A stretch of DNA of 64,000 nucleotides, from contig NZ_CAMLSE010000012.1 of the NCBI RefSeq assembly GCF_946482605.1, forward strand, positions 1 through 64,000, in the 5' to 3' direction. Source of the stretch: an uncultured Dyadobacter sp. (GTDB taxonomy: Bacteria; Bacteroidota; Bacteroidia; Cytophagales; Spirosomataceae). Under the pieces are notes generated by a model. That model saw nothing but the letters and a program-made list of their open reading frames with translations. It was not told the origin of the DNA and did not search any database. Below are positions 54,503-64,000 of the stretch, piece after piece (the first letter of the stretch is position 1; each line of letters starts with the position of its first letter). The translations under genes were made by a program, and so were the position numbers.

Positions 54503-54529
54503 ATGCTTGTAACTTTTGAGTGATAGTGA

Positions 54530-57500
54530 TTACAGGGTGATATCCAGCCCGATCGTGTAAATCCTGGGGCTCGGTACCGAGGTAGCAATGCTCGCATTGG
54601 TGGTTCCATTCGTTCCATTCTCCGGGTCCCAGAAGTTCCATTGAGGCGCCCAGAAGCCGATGTTCCGTATGTTGCCGTAAATACGCAGGTTTTGCACAGC
54701 CGCCTTTTGTGAGATGTTTTTCGGAACGGTGTAGGCAACGGACAGGTTTTCAAATCGCACGAACGATTTGCTGCGGTACACACTGTAACCCGTAGCCGAT
54801 CCTTCGCTGGAATAGAGCCGTGCCCATTCATTCGACCTGTTCTGCTCTGTCCAGTAGGGAAACACATAGGAACTGGTACGGTCTACAAAGCCATCGCGGT
54901 TCTTCATCTGATTGAAAGTTCCTTTCTGCCCCCAGTAGGAATAGATCATGAACGATACGTCGAGGCTTTTGAAGAGCTTGAATTCATTCCTGAATGTCCA
55001 TCGGAAGCGCGGAGAGGTGTAGCCCAAAAATTCCTTGTCGTCGTTGGTGAATTTACCGTCGTTGTTGACGTCCTTCAATTTGAAATCACCCGGTTTGACA
55101 CCGTACTTCGCTGCTTCTGCTTCTTCCTCTTTCTGCCAGATGCCCAGGATGCGGTAGTTCCAGATTTCATCCAGCGCATGTCCGATAAACCAGCGATTGG
55201 TGATATCGTCGGCTTCCTTGCGGCCGGTAACATTCCCCGAGCCGTCTTTGATATCGACGTAGTTGCCGTACAAATGCACGATTTTGTTTCTGTTCAGCTG
55301 AAAATTCAGGGTACTGCGCCAGGAGAAGTTTTCCCGCTTCATGTTGTTAGAATTTACACTGATCTCCATACCCTTGTTCTGTACTTCGCCAAGGTTATCC
55401 CAAACATTGTCAAAACCCAGGATGTTGGGCAGCGCACGCTTGACGAGCAGGTCTTTGGTTGTCGACTTATACACTTCAATGCTTCCCTCGACGATGTTAT
55501 TAAAGAGTGCAAAGTCAAGGCCGACATTCAGTGCATTGGTTTTCTCCCACTTAAGATTCGGGTTTGCCATCCGGCTGACATAGAGCTGACTTACCTGGTA
55601 AACCGTCCCGTCCGGTTTCACGTGCAGGTATTTGCCGCTGGCCAGGTCGGCCAGTGCGTCGTAGCGAGGTATGTCGCGGTTCCCGTTATTCCCGTAAGAA
55701 ACCCGCAGTTTGCCATAACTCAGCCATTTGCTGTTCAGAAAGCGTTCATCTGTAAAAACCCAGCCGAGGGCGGCAGATGAAAACACGGCACGCGGATTTT
55801 TCTGTCCGAATGCCGAGTAGCCATCCCTTCGGCTGGACAGGGTCAGCATGTATTTGTCTTTGAAAGAATAAAACAGGCGGGCCATCAATGCATCGGCTGT
55901 GCTGGTCTGGTCATCCGTATAGACGATCGGCAGACCTCCCGCCTGGATGTTGTGATAACCCAGCACGTCCGTCGGTGTGAAGCCCTTGTTCGATACGGTG
56001 TCGCGCCAGCTTCTGAACCGCTCGGCATTGGCCAGAAAAGTGAGATCGATGTTATGTTTCTGATTGATGGTCTTGCTCCATTTCAGGATATTATCCACCT
56101 GCCAGTTGAACACCGTGGAATCCTTCCGCGATGCACGACCGCCTTCCGCCGCCCATTCGGCATGCTTGGATGATTCGGCATTGTAACGGTGGGTGTAATC
56201 AAAACGCGGTGTAAAGTTTAGCTGATAAGTGAACCCTAGAGGGAGGCTGACCTTCGCAAAGATCACAGAATTCAGCGTTTGAGCACCCTGGTCGCGCTGG
56301 GTAAAACCCGGGGCATAATAAGGGTGATTTCCTCCGCTGGCCTCACCGTTCGGTCGCCACGAGTATTTACCATTCGCATCAAATTCGGAACCCCACGGTG
56401 AAAGCACCCTGGCCAGATCGTAATTCACCGGTACCTGACTTTCATCTCTCCGTGCGAATTGGGTGTTCATCCCGATCGTCAGAAACTGATTGATCTTACC
56501 CTCAAGGTTCAGCCGCGCGCGAACGGTGCTGTATTTGTCGCCTACGATAATCCCCTCGTTGTTGAGATAACCCAATGACATATAGTAGGAAATACGCTCG
56601 TTTCGCCCCGACAAGCTCACCGTATGATCCTGACGAAAGCCTTTTTGAAACACCTTGCTGTACCAGTCTACGCTTTTGCCGTCCTTGTAGTTTTGGATCT
56701 CGGCGGGCTGCATACCAAGGCGTTGGAGCCACACTGTCGTCGGGTCACCTTTGGAACCGTCGTACGCCAGCCATTCGTCGAGTGTTACGCCGGCAGGCAG
56801 CTGGCCAGGGTCGGTGAAGCGTGCCGGCTGAGCGGTGGCATTAATGTTGCGCATAACCTCCTGTCGCCAGGTAATGAAGCCATCCGGACTAAGCACCGGC
56901 TGGTTTCTGGCCACTTCTCCAAACCCGAAATTGCTGTTGATATTGATGACCGGTTTGCCCTCCTTGCCTTTCTTCGTCGTGATCAGGATCACCCCGCTGG
57001 CCGCCTTAGCGCCGAAGACAGCCGAAGAACTGGCGTCTTTCAACACATCGATGGTCTCGATGTCGTTGGGGTTGATATCTTCGAGGCCACCATAATAGAT
57101 TGTACCGTCAAGCACGATCAGGGGGCTGGAACCTGCGTTGATGGAGTTCTGTCCGCGGACGGAAACATTACCTCCTCCTTTTGCCGAAGTCGAAAATCCA
57201 ACATTCATCCCCGGCACATTCCCTCTCAGCACGTCCTGCACCGACTGCGGGTTTTCGTTTTCCAGCCGGGTCGCATTCACCTGTGACACCGCCCCGGTAA
57301 GGTCACGTTTTTTCTGCGTGCCATACCCGACCACGACTACTTCATTCAGCGTTTTCTGATCGGTAGCCATCAGGATTTCGAGGACGCTGGCATTACCCGT
57401 TTCCTGTTCCTGCGTGACGTAACCTACCGCTGAAAAAACCAGCGTGGCCGAATTTCCAGGAATTTCAATGACATACTTTCCATCGGCATTGGTTGTGGTG

Positions 57501-57727
57501 CCCTGGGTAGTTCCTTTCACTACAACCGTAACACCCGGAATGGGTGTGCCACCTTCTTTGGCCAGCACCGTTCCGGTAATGGTTTTGTCGAGCGGGACGA
57601 CACCGCCGATCTTTTGGGCGGGCTCGTCAGCGGCACCTGCGAATACAGGAGGGTACATACATATCGAGAGCATGCATACCCTGCTCATACGCCGCAAACA
57701 CATGGTAAATCGTTGTGTGATGTGCAT
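54530..57727 (-). CDS. SusC/RagA TonB-dependent transporter (second pair)
   Basis: The 1065-residue protein has an N-terminal export segment ending near FAGAA, a carboxypeptidase-regulatory-like domain (about 50-130), the LNEVVVVGYG segment, a plug (about 140-280) with TIDVLKDASSSAVFGAKAASGV, and a large barrel ending in YTIGLDITL. It imports a glycan together with the next SusD. A terminator lies upstream (57875-57915), so it probably has its own promoter in the 150-bp gap. Confidence 0.9.
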   Translation of the reverse strand: MHITQRFTMCLRRMSRVCMLSICMYPPVFAGAADEPAQKIGGVVPLDKTITGTVLAKEGGTPIPGVTVVVKGTTQGTTTNADGKYVIEIPGNSATLVFSAVGYVTQEQETGNASVLEILMATDQKTLNEVVVVGYGTQKKRDLTGAVSQVNATRLENENPQSVQDVLRGNVPGMNVGFSTSAKGGGNVSVRGQNSINAGSSPLIVLDGTIYYGGLEDINPNDIETIDVLKDASSSAVFGAKAASGVILITTKKGKEGKPVININSNFGFGEVARNQPVLSPDGFITWRQEVMRNINATAQPARFTDPGQLPAGVTLDEWLAYDGSKGDPTTVWLQRLGMQPAEIQNYKDGKSVDWYSKVFQKGFRQDHTVSLSGRNERISYYMSLGYLNNEGIIVGDKYSTVRARLNLEGKINQFLTIGMNTQFARRDESQVPVNYDLARVLSPWGSEFDANGKYSWRPNGEASGGNHPYYAPGFTQRDQGAQTLNSVIFAKVSLPLGFTYQLNFTPRFDYTHRYNAESSKHAEWAAEGGRASRKDSTVFNWQVDNILKWSKTINQKHNIDLTFLANAERFRSWRDTVSNKGFTPTDVLGYHNIQAGGLPIVYTDDQTSTADALMARLFYSFKDKYMLTLSSRRDGYSAFGQKNPRAVFSSAALGWVFTDERFLNSKWLSYGKLRVSYGNNGNRDIPRYDALADLASGKYLHVKPDGTVYQVSQLYVSRMANPNLKWEKTNALNVGLDFALFNNIVEGSIEVYKSTTKDLLVKRALPNILGFDNVWDNLGEVQNKGMEISVNSNNMKRENFSWRSTLNFQLNRNKIVHLYGNYVDIKDGSGNVTGRKEADDITNRWFIGHALDEIWNYRILGIWQKEEEAEAAKYGVKPGDFKLKDVNNDGKFTNDDKEFLGYTSPRFRWTFRNEFKLFKSLDVSFMIYSYWGQKGTFNQMKNRDGFVDRTSSYVFPYWTEQNRSNEWARLYSSEGSATGYSVYRSKSFVRFENLSVAYTVPKNISQKAAVQNLRIYGNIRNIGFWAPQWNFWDPENGTNGTTNASIATSVPSPRIYTIGLDITL

Positions 57728-57874
57728 AGGTCTGGGAGAATTTAGATGATACAGTGATGAAATATACCACCCTGACGCCTCGCATTCCAGCCCGCCCCCA
57801 CTACGGATAAGTCCTAGTTTTTAATCGGATATTACCAATGATTCACCGGTAGTATTTTTTAATTTTTTCATCAT

Positions 57875-57915
57875 AAAAAACAAAAAAAGGATGGCTGCCG
57901 TGGGGCAACCATCCT
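57875..57915 (-). terminator. Terminator between the two susCD pairs
   Basis: On the minus strand AGGATGGTTGCCC and GGCAGCCATCCT form a stem around a short loop, followed by TTTTTTTG and more T. It lies 26 bp after the susD stop at 57941. Confidence 0.85.
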
Positions 57916-57940
57916 CTTGATTTGAATATTCCTGGTCCGA

Positions 57941-59608
57941 TCAGTATCCCGGGTTTTGCGGGAACACCGACTTGCCATCGGCGGTTTTCGCACTCCGGTC
58001 GATCTGCGTCTGAGGGATCGGTCTCAAAGCGTGGTAGGCCTGGATCGCGGAGGCTTGCGGGTTGTATTTTTTCACCCTTTCCACCAGCAGTCCCCAGCGT
58101 TTCAGGTCCAGCCAGCGGGTTTGCTCACCGGCTAGTTCCCTTGCACGCTCCTCCATAATCGTCTCCATCGTAAGGTCTTTCGCGTCGATCAGCATTTTGT
58201 CCTTTTTACCAGGCCAGCCAGCACGGTATCTCACCATGTTCAATGCTTCCGCAGCACCCGCTTTGTCTCCCGACTGAAACAGCGCTTCTGCGAGCATCAG
58301 GTAAACATCCGCCAGACGCACCACGTAGTAATCGCGGCTCCCTGGTTCATAGGTCATGTCGGGACGCTTCGAGTCGAAGAATTTCTGCAATGTCGGGAAC
58401 AACGCTTCCGAGTATTTGCTTGGCACCAGCACCTGGTATTTTTTGGTTGCGCGTACTTCCTTCGTCATTTCGTAGCCCGGAATGAAGATCGCCGTATCAC
58501 CCGACGCGAACGTCACTTTGGTTTTGGAATCATCAAACGAAGCCGCATTGTAGGTTCCCGGGTTATTGGAAAGCCAGGTATCACGGAACGTTTTCTTGTA
58601 ACGCGAGTCGTTGACGCGATCAGCGAAAACAGTGTTGATCAGATACTCGGTAGGTCTCAGCCGTTTAAAAGGACGTCCCCAATAGGTGTCGCGTTTCATA
58701 CCCGGCTGCACATCGTATTGCATCCCGAAGTAAAGGTGCAGGCTGTTACCGGTACCGTTCGTCAATGCGTCGGTGGTATACTGTACTGCAAACACAACTT
58801 CGCTGTGATTCTGGTTGTTTTCGTCAAATACAGCGGAAAAGTCATCCAGCAGTTTGTAACCATATTTGGTAGAAACCTCCTTTAAAAGTTCGGCCGCCTT
58901 GGTGAAATCGTCCGCCGCCTTTTGGGTCGAATATCCCTTCGCCAGATACACTTTCGCCAGCAACGCCTGCGCATGCGGCTTGGTAGCACGGCCATAGTCG
59001 CTCGATTGCGCCTTTGCTTCCAGATCCGTGACCGCTTCGCTCAGGTCCTTGATAATGGCCGCATACATTTCCGCATCGGTTGCACGCTTGGTTTCCTTGG
59101 TGGGAAGCAGCGTTTCAGTCAGACGAAGATCGACGCCGCCGTATTGCTGGTGCAGGATATAGTAGTAATGCCCGCGCAGGAATTTGGCTTCCGCAATCCG
59201 GAGTTTCTTGACATTATCAGCGACACCGGCAACGTTGGGAGCGCGCTCAATGACCGCATTACAAGTGTTGATCCCCTTGTAAAGCTCGTCCCAGGTTGTT
59301 GCGAGATAATCCACGGTCGGGTTCAGCTGGCCATCGTAGAAATGGAAACCCTTGTACCCGCCGTCCGCACCGGTAGCATAAATGTCGGTACCGTATTCGC
59401 TCATCGTAAGGCCCTGCTGGGTAGCATAGTAAAAGCGGAGCGATGAGTAGGCGGCTTTTACACCATCTTCAAAGCCTTTGGCAGTATTCATGTAGTCGTT
59501 GCCAACGCCCGAGATGATCTTTTCGTCCAGCACATCCTTACACCCCTGCCCCGCAAGCATCATCGCTGCCATACCGCACACCACAATCGATTTTCTTATA
59601 TTTTTCAT
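57941..59608 (-). CDS. SusD/RagB outer-membrane lipoprotein (third pair)
   Basis: The 555-residue protein has a lipoprotein signal with C23 (GQGCKD). Helical repeats include AEAKFLRGHYYYILHQQYGGVDL, and the C-terminal domain includes VVRLADVYLMLAEALFQSGDKAGA and ERARELAGEQTRWLDLKRWG, ending LRPIPQTQIDRS...FPQNPGY. It is the lid of the SusC encoded 34 bp upstream. Confidence 0.9.
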   Translation of the reverse strand: MKNIRKSIVVCGMAAMMLAGQGCKDVLDEKIISGVGNDYMNTAKGFEDGVKAAYSSLRFYYATQQGLTMSEYGTDIYATGADGGYKGFHFYDGQLNPTVDYLATTWDELYKGINTCNAVIERAPNVAGVADNVKKLRIAEAKFLRGHYYYILHQQYGGVDLRLTETLLPTKETKRATDAEMYAAIIKDLSEAVTDLEAKAQSSDYGRATKPHAQALLAKVYLAKGYSTQKAADDFTKAAELLKEVSTKYGYKLLDDFSAVFDENNQNHSEVVFAVQYTTDALTNGTGNSLHLYFGMQYDVQPGMKRDTYWGRPFKRLRPTEYLINTVFADRVNDSRYKKTFRDTWLSNNPGTYNAASFDDSKTKVTFASGDTAIFIPGYEMTKEVRATKKYQVLVPSKYSEALFPTLQKFFDSKRPDMTYEPGSRDYYVVRLADVYLMLAEALFQSGDKAGAAEALNMVRYRAGWPGKKDKMLIDAKDLTMETIMEERARELAGEQTRWLDLKRWGLLVERVKKYNPQASAIQAYHALRPIPQTQIDRSAKTADGKSVFPQNPGY

Positions 59609-59642
59609 TTGTCAGTATCTTTTTAATTTCAAAACCAGGCCG

Positions 59643-62600
59643 TTAGAATTTCGCGTTCAAGCCGAATGTGAACACCATCGTAGCAGGGGTGATGCCGGTT
59701 CCACCAGCTGCGAGGCCGGTTGTTTCAGGGTCAACACCATTGTATTTGCTGCGATACTTTGCCCAGATGAACGGCTGCTGGATGCTCGAATACAAGCGCA
59801 GTGACTCCATTCCCAGCTTTTTCGACAATTCCGGCGTGAATGTGTAACCTACGTTCACGTTTCTGAGTTTCACGAATGTTCCGTCGAAATAAGTAAGCGT
59901 GCTGCCGTAAACCGGGAACTCCTGGTTGCTTTTCGGACGAGGGAATTCGTTGGTCGGGTTGTTCGGTGTCCAGTAATCCACTTTCATTTGCTGATAGCGG
60001 CCTGCCAGCGCGTTGTTGTTTCTGTGGAACTCGCTGCGGATCAGGTTTCCTACACGTGCAAAGAAGAAGAACGACAAGTCGAAGCCTTTGAAATTGAAAC
60101 GGTTGGTGATACCGCCGCTGAAATCAGGAACGTCTGAGCCGATGATCTCGCGGTCATTCGCATTGATTTTGCCGTCACCGTCAATGTCTTTCAGCTTGAT
60201 CTGCCCCACTTCGCTGTTCACAGCTTTTGCTGCGTCTGCTTCGTTAGTCTGCCAGATACCGATTTTTCTGTAATCGTAAACCGTGCTCAACGGGCGACCG
60301 ATGAACCAGCCGTTACCTAGATCGTCCACTTTTCCATTATACAGCGAAAGAATGGCCTCGGTGTTTTTGGTAAATGTAAAATCAGTGGTCCACTTGAAAC
60401 TGCTTGGTGAGTCGACGTTGATAGTCGTGAGGCTGAGCTCTATACCGCGGTTGCGTGTCTCGCCCACGTTACGTGTAACGGCGCCGAAACCGATTGATCC
60501 GGGGAGCTGATCAGACAAAAGCAATGCAGTAGTATTGGTTTGGTAAAATTCCAATGAACCCTGAACTCTTCCGCGGACAAGGCTGTAATCAAAGCCGATG
60601 TTGGCTGTGGCCGAAGATTCCCAGCGCAAATCCGCGTTTCCGATCGTTCCGGGGCGGTAGCCGTACGCAGGGGTCGTGTTCCAGGCATAGGCGGTGCGGC
60701 CGAGGAACGCCTGCGTCTGATAAGGTGCCAAACCGGTGTTACCCACTTTACCCCATCCTGCGCGCACTTTGAGCAAATCCAGCCAGCTTACGCTTTTCAG
60801 GAAGTTTTCATTGCTAAGGTTCCAGCCCACCGCGATACCGGGGAAGTTACCATACTTGCTGTTTTCCCCGAAACGGCTCGAACCGTCGCGACGCATTGTC
60901 AGGGTCAGGAGATACTTGTCATTGTAATCGTAGTTCAAACGACCCATGTAAGAGTTGATCGACCATTCCACCAAGCCGCTGATGGGCGAGAATACCGTCG
61001 TTGCAGCGCCCAGGTTGTAGAATGATTGTTGTTCAACCGGTACACCCTGTACGGCAGCTCCGAAACCTTCTGCACGGTCGCGCTGGATGGAATGCAGCAA
61101 GGTTACATTCAGGTTATGCTTGCCGCCGAACGTTTTGGAATAGTTTACAATGTTTTCCAATGTCCAGTTGAAACCGAATGCGCTGACGCTGTTGGCTTGC
61201 GCGTCCCCGCCTTTTCTGGCGTTGGTCATGGAACCGATAAAGCGTCCGTAGCGGGTAATGGTGAAGTCCGGACCAAAGTTTACGCGGTATTTCAAACCCG
61301 GCAGAATGCTGAATTCGGTGTACAGGCTGTTGAATATGCGGTAACGTTTCAGTTCATCCACCTGCGCACCCGGAACCAGCTCGGCGAGCGGGTTGGTCAG
61401 CAATGCGTCGTTAGTAGGTGAAAAAATGAGCTTTCCGCTGTCATCGTAGGGAGCCGCCAGCGGATTCTGGTTGATCGTCATACCATACGTATTCAGGTTC
61501 TCCCCGTTACGCTTGCTGTTCATCATATACGATGACAAGCCTACTTTCAACCATTTGTTTACATTATGGTCGATGTTCGCGCGCAGCGACAAACGGGTGA
61601 AATTGGCCTCTTTAATCACACCCTTATCGCGGAAAAAGCCGCCGGAAATATAGAACTGCGTCCGGTCGCTTCCACCCTGGATACCGATGGAATGGTTCTG
61701 CATCACCCCGTTTTTCACGATCAGGTCCTGCCAGTCGGTGTTGGTGCCGTTGGCGATACCTTTCGCCACGTTAGGGTCACCACCCAGTACCGCCACTTTC
61801 GCATCGGCTTCGGCGTTGATCACACCTGTCGGGATTGCGTTACCCGCCGCGTCTTTATAACCGCCGGTGGCCCGGTAAGCTTCGCGAACAAATTCCGCAA
61901 ATTCCTCACCGTTGAACAGTTCCACTTTATCGAGTGCTTTGGAAACCCCCATGTAGCCATCGTAGCTCACCGTCGTTTTTCCCTTTAGGCCGCCCCGCTT
62001 GGTGGTCACAATCACAACCCCGTTGGCACCGCGCGAACCATAAATAGCCGTCGCAGTCGCATCTTTCAAAACCTCCATCGACTGGATATCGTTGGGGTTC
62101 ATATCTTCGTAGCCACCCGCGAGCGGTATTCCGTCCACTACATATAAAGGATCATTACCCGCATTGAATGAACGGCGGCCCCGGATCAGGATTTTCGGAA
62201 CCGTTCCCGGTTTAGAGCCCGCCTGGGTAACGTCCACCCCGGCAGCACGCCCCTGAAGGGCCTGTCCCAGGTTGGTGATAGGCATTTCATTGATTTCCTT
62301 GGAACCGACAGACGAGATCGCGCCGGTCAGCTGGCTTTTCTTTTGTGTACCATAACCCACGACCACCACTTCCGTCAGGATCTTCTGGTCGCTCGCCAGC
62401 ACTATATCCACGATACTTTTATTACCAACAGCTATTTCCTGTGTTACAAAACCTACTGCCGAGAACACCAAAATTGCATTGTCTTCCGGCACGCTCATTT
62501 TGAAGGCGCCGTCCACATCGGTGTTTGTACCCGTTTTACTTCCTTTCAGTACTACGGAGACACCCGGAATCGGAAGATTATCTTCCACCGAAGTCACCTT

Positions 62601-62744
62601 TCCCGACACTGTCCTGTCGATAACCCTGACGGCTGGATTTGAAGGCCGCATTGCATAGACCTGCCCTGTAAAACCTGTCGCTACCGCACCAGCCATTGCC
62701 CATCTCATCATACAGTGGCCAATACTCGTAAAGTTTCTTTTCAT
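59643..62744 (-). CDS. SusC/RagA TonB-dependent transporter (third pair)
   Basis: From the ATG at 62744 the protein is 1033 residues, starting MKRNFTSIGHCMMRWAMAG with an export signal to about VYA. A carboxypeptidase-regulatory-like domain (about 45-125) is followed by LTEVVVVGYG, a plug with SMEVLKDATATAIYGSRGANGV, and the barrel, which ends VFTFGLNAKF. Other in-frame starts are ATG at 62750 and 62765 and GTG at 62783. It is the first gene of the locus and is paired with the SusD that follows 34 bp later. Confidence 0.9.
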   Translation of the reverse strand: MKRNFTSIGHCMMRWAMAGAVATGFTGQVYAMRPSNPAVRVIDRTVSGKVTSVEDNLPIPGVSVVLKGSKTGTNTDVDGAFKMSVPEDNAILVFSAVGFVTQEIAVGNKSIVDIVLASDQKILTEVVVVGYGTQKKSQLTGAISSVGSKEINEMPITNLGQALQGRAAGVDVTQAGSKPGTVPKILIRGRRSFNAGNDPLYVVDGIPLAGGYEDMNPNDIQSMEVLKDATATAIYGSRGANGVVIVTTKRGGLKGKTTVSYDGYMGVSKALDKVELFNGEEFAEFVREAYRATGGYKDAAGNAIPTGVINAEADAKVAVLGGDPNVAKGIANGTNTDWQDLIVKNGVMQNHSIGIQGGSDRTQFYISGGFFRDKGVIKEANFTRLSLRANIDHNVNKWLKVGLSSYMMNSKRNGENLNTYGMTINQNPLAAPYDDSGKLIFSPTNDALLTNPLAELVPGAQVDELKRYRIFNSLYTEFSILPGLKYRVNFGPDFTITRYGRFIGSMTNARKGGDAQANSVSAFGFNWTLENIVNYSKTFGGKHNLNVTLLHSIQRDRAEGFGAAVQGVPVEQQSFYNLGAATTVFSPISGLVEWSINSYMGRLNYDYNDKYLLTLTMRRDGSSRFGENSKYGNFPGIAVGWNLSNENFLKSVSWLDLLKVRAGWGKVGNTGLAPYQTQAFLGRTAYAWNTTPAYGYRPGTIGNADLRWESSATANIGFDYSLVRGRVQGSLEFYQTNTTALLLSDQLPGSIGFGAVTRNVGETRNRGIELSLTTINVDSPSSFKWTTDFTFTKNTEAILSLYNGKVDDLGNGWFIGRPLSTVYDYRKIGIWQTNEADAAKAVNSEVGQIKLKDIDGDGKINANDREIIGSDVPDFSGGITNRFNFKGFDLSFFFFARVGNLIRSEFHRNNNALAGRYQQMKVDYWTPNNPTNEFPRPKSNQEFPVYGSTLTYFDGTFVKLRNVNVGYTFTPELSKKLGMESLRLYSSIQQPFIWAKYRSKYNGVDPETTGLAAGGTGITPATMVFTFGLNAKF

Positions 62745-62783
62745 ACGCATTGATTGTTTAACCATTAATAGTTCATCACTCAC

Positions 62784-63262
62784 TTTAATTGACGATCATT
62801 CGATAGAGTAGCCCTTACAAAATAATTATATATTTTCTATAAATAATTACAAATACATATGCAGTTACTTAACACAGAACTGTAACTATTCTGATAATAT
62901 TTATTATTTGGAAGAGGCTTAGGGATGATACAATTCGTTGATTTTCGCTGATCGTACTTATTTGAACAATTTCAATAAGTATATTATTTGTACTTATAGT
63001 ACAATTTGAAAATCAGTCTGAGGATAGATATTCGGGGAGAGATTTGAAAACGATATGCGAAGTTTATTTATGCAATCGTTGTCGGGAACGTTGCCAGAAT
63101 AGACACGATCCAATAAATTATTATAAAATATTTACATAAACAGATACAAATCTGCCATCCCCGACAGGCTTCCCGTGAACAAATATTGGATTAAACCAAT
63201 ATCAATTTAAAGAATACCTGTCGGAAAATGACTGTCTGTAGTTGAAAAGTGTAATCTGACAG
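62784..63262. other. AT-rich intergenic region upstream of the PUL
   Basis: About 480 bp without a credible reading frame separate the DUF1735 gene and the first susC of the locus. The sequence is clearly richer in A and T than its flanks and should hold the susC promoter and regulator sites, but I found no clear -33/-7 pair and no copy of CAAACGTTTG. Confidence 0.6.
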
Positions 63263-64000
63263 CTATTTATAATGGTCCGGGTTTTCGTCCTGCCATTCGT
63301 TCACACCGTCGCGGATCCGGTTCCGGAATGTAAGCGTATCCTGTGCAAAAGAGGTCGTACCATCCTCATTATCATACTTGTAACTCAAAAATATTTTTCT
63401 ATCCTGCAACAGCCTCGCCTGGTTGAATGTGCTTGCACCATCGGGTGATACCGCTATCGGCGACCCGTCCGCCTTGCCGATCCTGATCGTTCCGCCGCTA
63501 AGGCTGATCCGGAAAGAACCATTCTGATCGCTGATCCTGTTGGTAACCAACGCGTCGGGTCCAACGGTTTTCAGCGTCACGATCTTGCTTTCCGGAGACG
63601 GAATGCTGGTGTAGTAACGGGTCGTTTTCACAACCTTCCCGCTTGCGTCTTTGACTGTCGTCACACCGCCATGCCAGTAGTTCCCAAAAAGCATGTTTTC
63701 ATATTTGAGCGCGACCACCGCATACCGCTTTGCCCGGTGAATGGAGTCGGCGTCTGCCGAAGTAATGTAAAACGGAATGGCGTAACCGGGCCTGATGGTC
63801 GAAGCGTCTTTCAGAAACTTTGCCGAATCCGCCCTGATTACGACGGACCCCATGTGATCCCCGCTTTTGATCACCATTTTGCTATTGTCCGAGATCGTAA
63901 AATAGTCGCCCGGCATGGGCTTGAGTGTGTCTACGCTGCTTACCGCTTCACGGATGTAATTGGGACCTCCTTTCATGGCTGTCAGCGCATCTTTATTCAC
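63263..64000 (-). CDS. DUF1735-type (BT_3987-like) surface protein, partial
   Basis: The visible 245 residues are the C-terminal part; the first codon at the window edge is GTG (valine) and the frame is open, so the true start lies outside. VIKSGDHMGSVVIRADSAKFLKDASTIRPGYAIPFYITSADADSIHRAKRYAVVALKYENMLFGNYW matches the DUF1735 N-terminal domain found in SusE/SusF-like lipoproteins and before GH18 domains, and the rest is beta-rich, as in DUF4361. It is probably a glycan-binding surface lipoprotein of another locus upstream. Confidence 0.7.
   Translation of the reverse strand: MNKDALTAMKGGPNYIREAVSSVDTLKPMPGDYFTISDNSKMVIKSGDHMGSVVIRADSAKFLKDASTIRPGYAIPFYITSADADSIHRAKRYAVVALKYENMLFGNYWHGGVTTVKDASGKVVKTTRYYTSIPSPESKIVTLKTVGPDALVTNRISDQNGSFRISLSGGTIRIGKADGSPIAVSPDGASTFNQARLLQDRKIFLSYKYDNEDGTTSFAQDTLTFRNRIRDGVNEWQDENPDHYK

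Overview
The window looks like a chromosomal segment of a Bacteroidota bacterium of the Cytophagales, most like Dyadobacter or a close relative. This is inferred from three SusC/SusD pairs, type IX secretion sorting domains, a gliding-motility C-terminal domain, Bacteroidota-type promoter elements, a moderate GC content and many lipoproteins. No rRNA, tRNA, CRISPR array, prophage or insertion sequence was seen. The genes form functional blocks separated by clear terminators.

Positions 1-5819 (minus strand) hold a probable carbohydrate operon: CE1-like esterase, CE15-like glucuronoyl esterase, FucP-type sugar symporter, ROK sugar kinase, a DUF1624 membrane protein and the first codons of another secreted protein. 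Positions 6042-8088 carry two small stress-type genes and a T9SS-sorted protein. Positions 8128-12215 are a divergent TesA-like lipoprotein esterase and YbbA/YbbP-like ABC transporter.

Positions 12857-30470 are a myo-inositol utilisation region: a SusC/SusD pair, AraC and LacI regulators, and the run iolB-iolC-iolA-iolG-Na+ symporter-iolJ-iolD-iolE, enough to convert myo-inositol to DHAP, CO2 and acetyl-CoA. Three copies of a LacI-type operator, two before susC and one between lacI and iolB, tie the outer-membrane pair to the catabolic genes. Every gap between the iol genes carries an inverted repeat, two of them built from heptamer arrays.

Positions 30483-41216 are mixed: a lone DUF433 antitoxin-like gene, an S41 protease, a T9SS type B surface protein, a divergent acyl-ACP desaturase and acyltransferase pair, small secreted proteins, a GNAT enzyme, a thioredoxin-fold protein and an acyl-CoA dehydrogenase. 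Positions 41233-47593 hold a GH9 glycosidase, then an HxlR regulator, an Old Yellow Enzyme-type reductase and a homologue of cyanobacterial acyl-ACP reductase in one operon, followed by Dabb, DUF1697 and cupin proteins.

Positions 47657-62744 (minus strand) are a polysaccharide utilisation locus with two SusC/SusD pairs followed by four exported proteins: a TIM-barrel isomerase/lyase, a double DUF1080 protein, a Gfo/Idh/MocA oxidoreductase and a PmoA-family protein. The set matches what is expected of a 3-keto-glycoside route carried out in the periplasm. The window ends inside a DUF1735-type protein gene. Functions are assigned from motifs and family knowledge only; no search was run.
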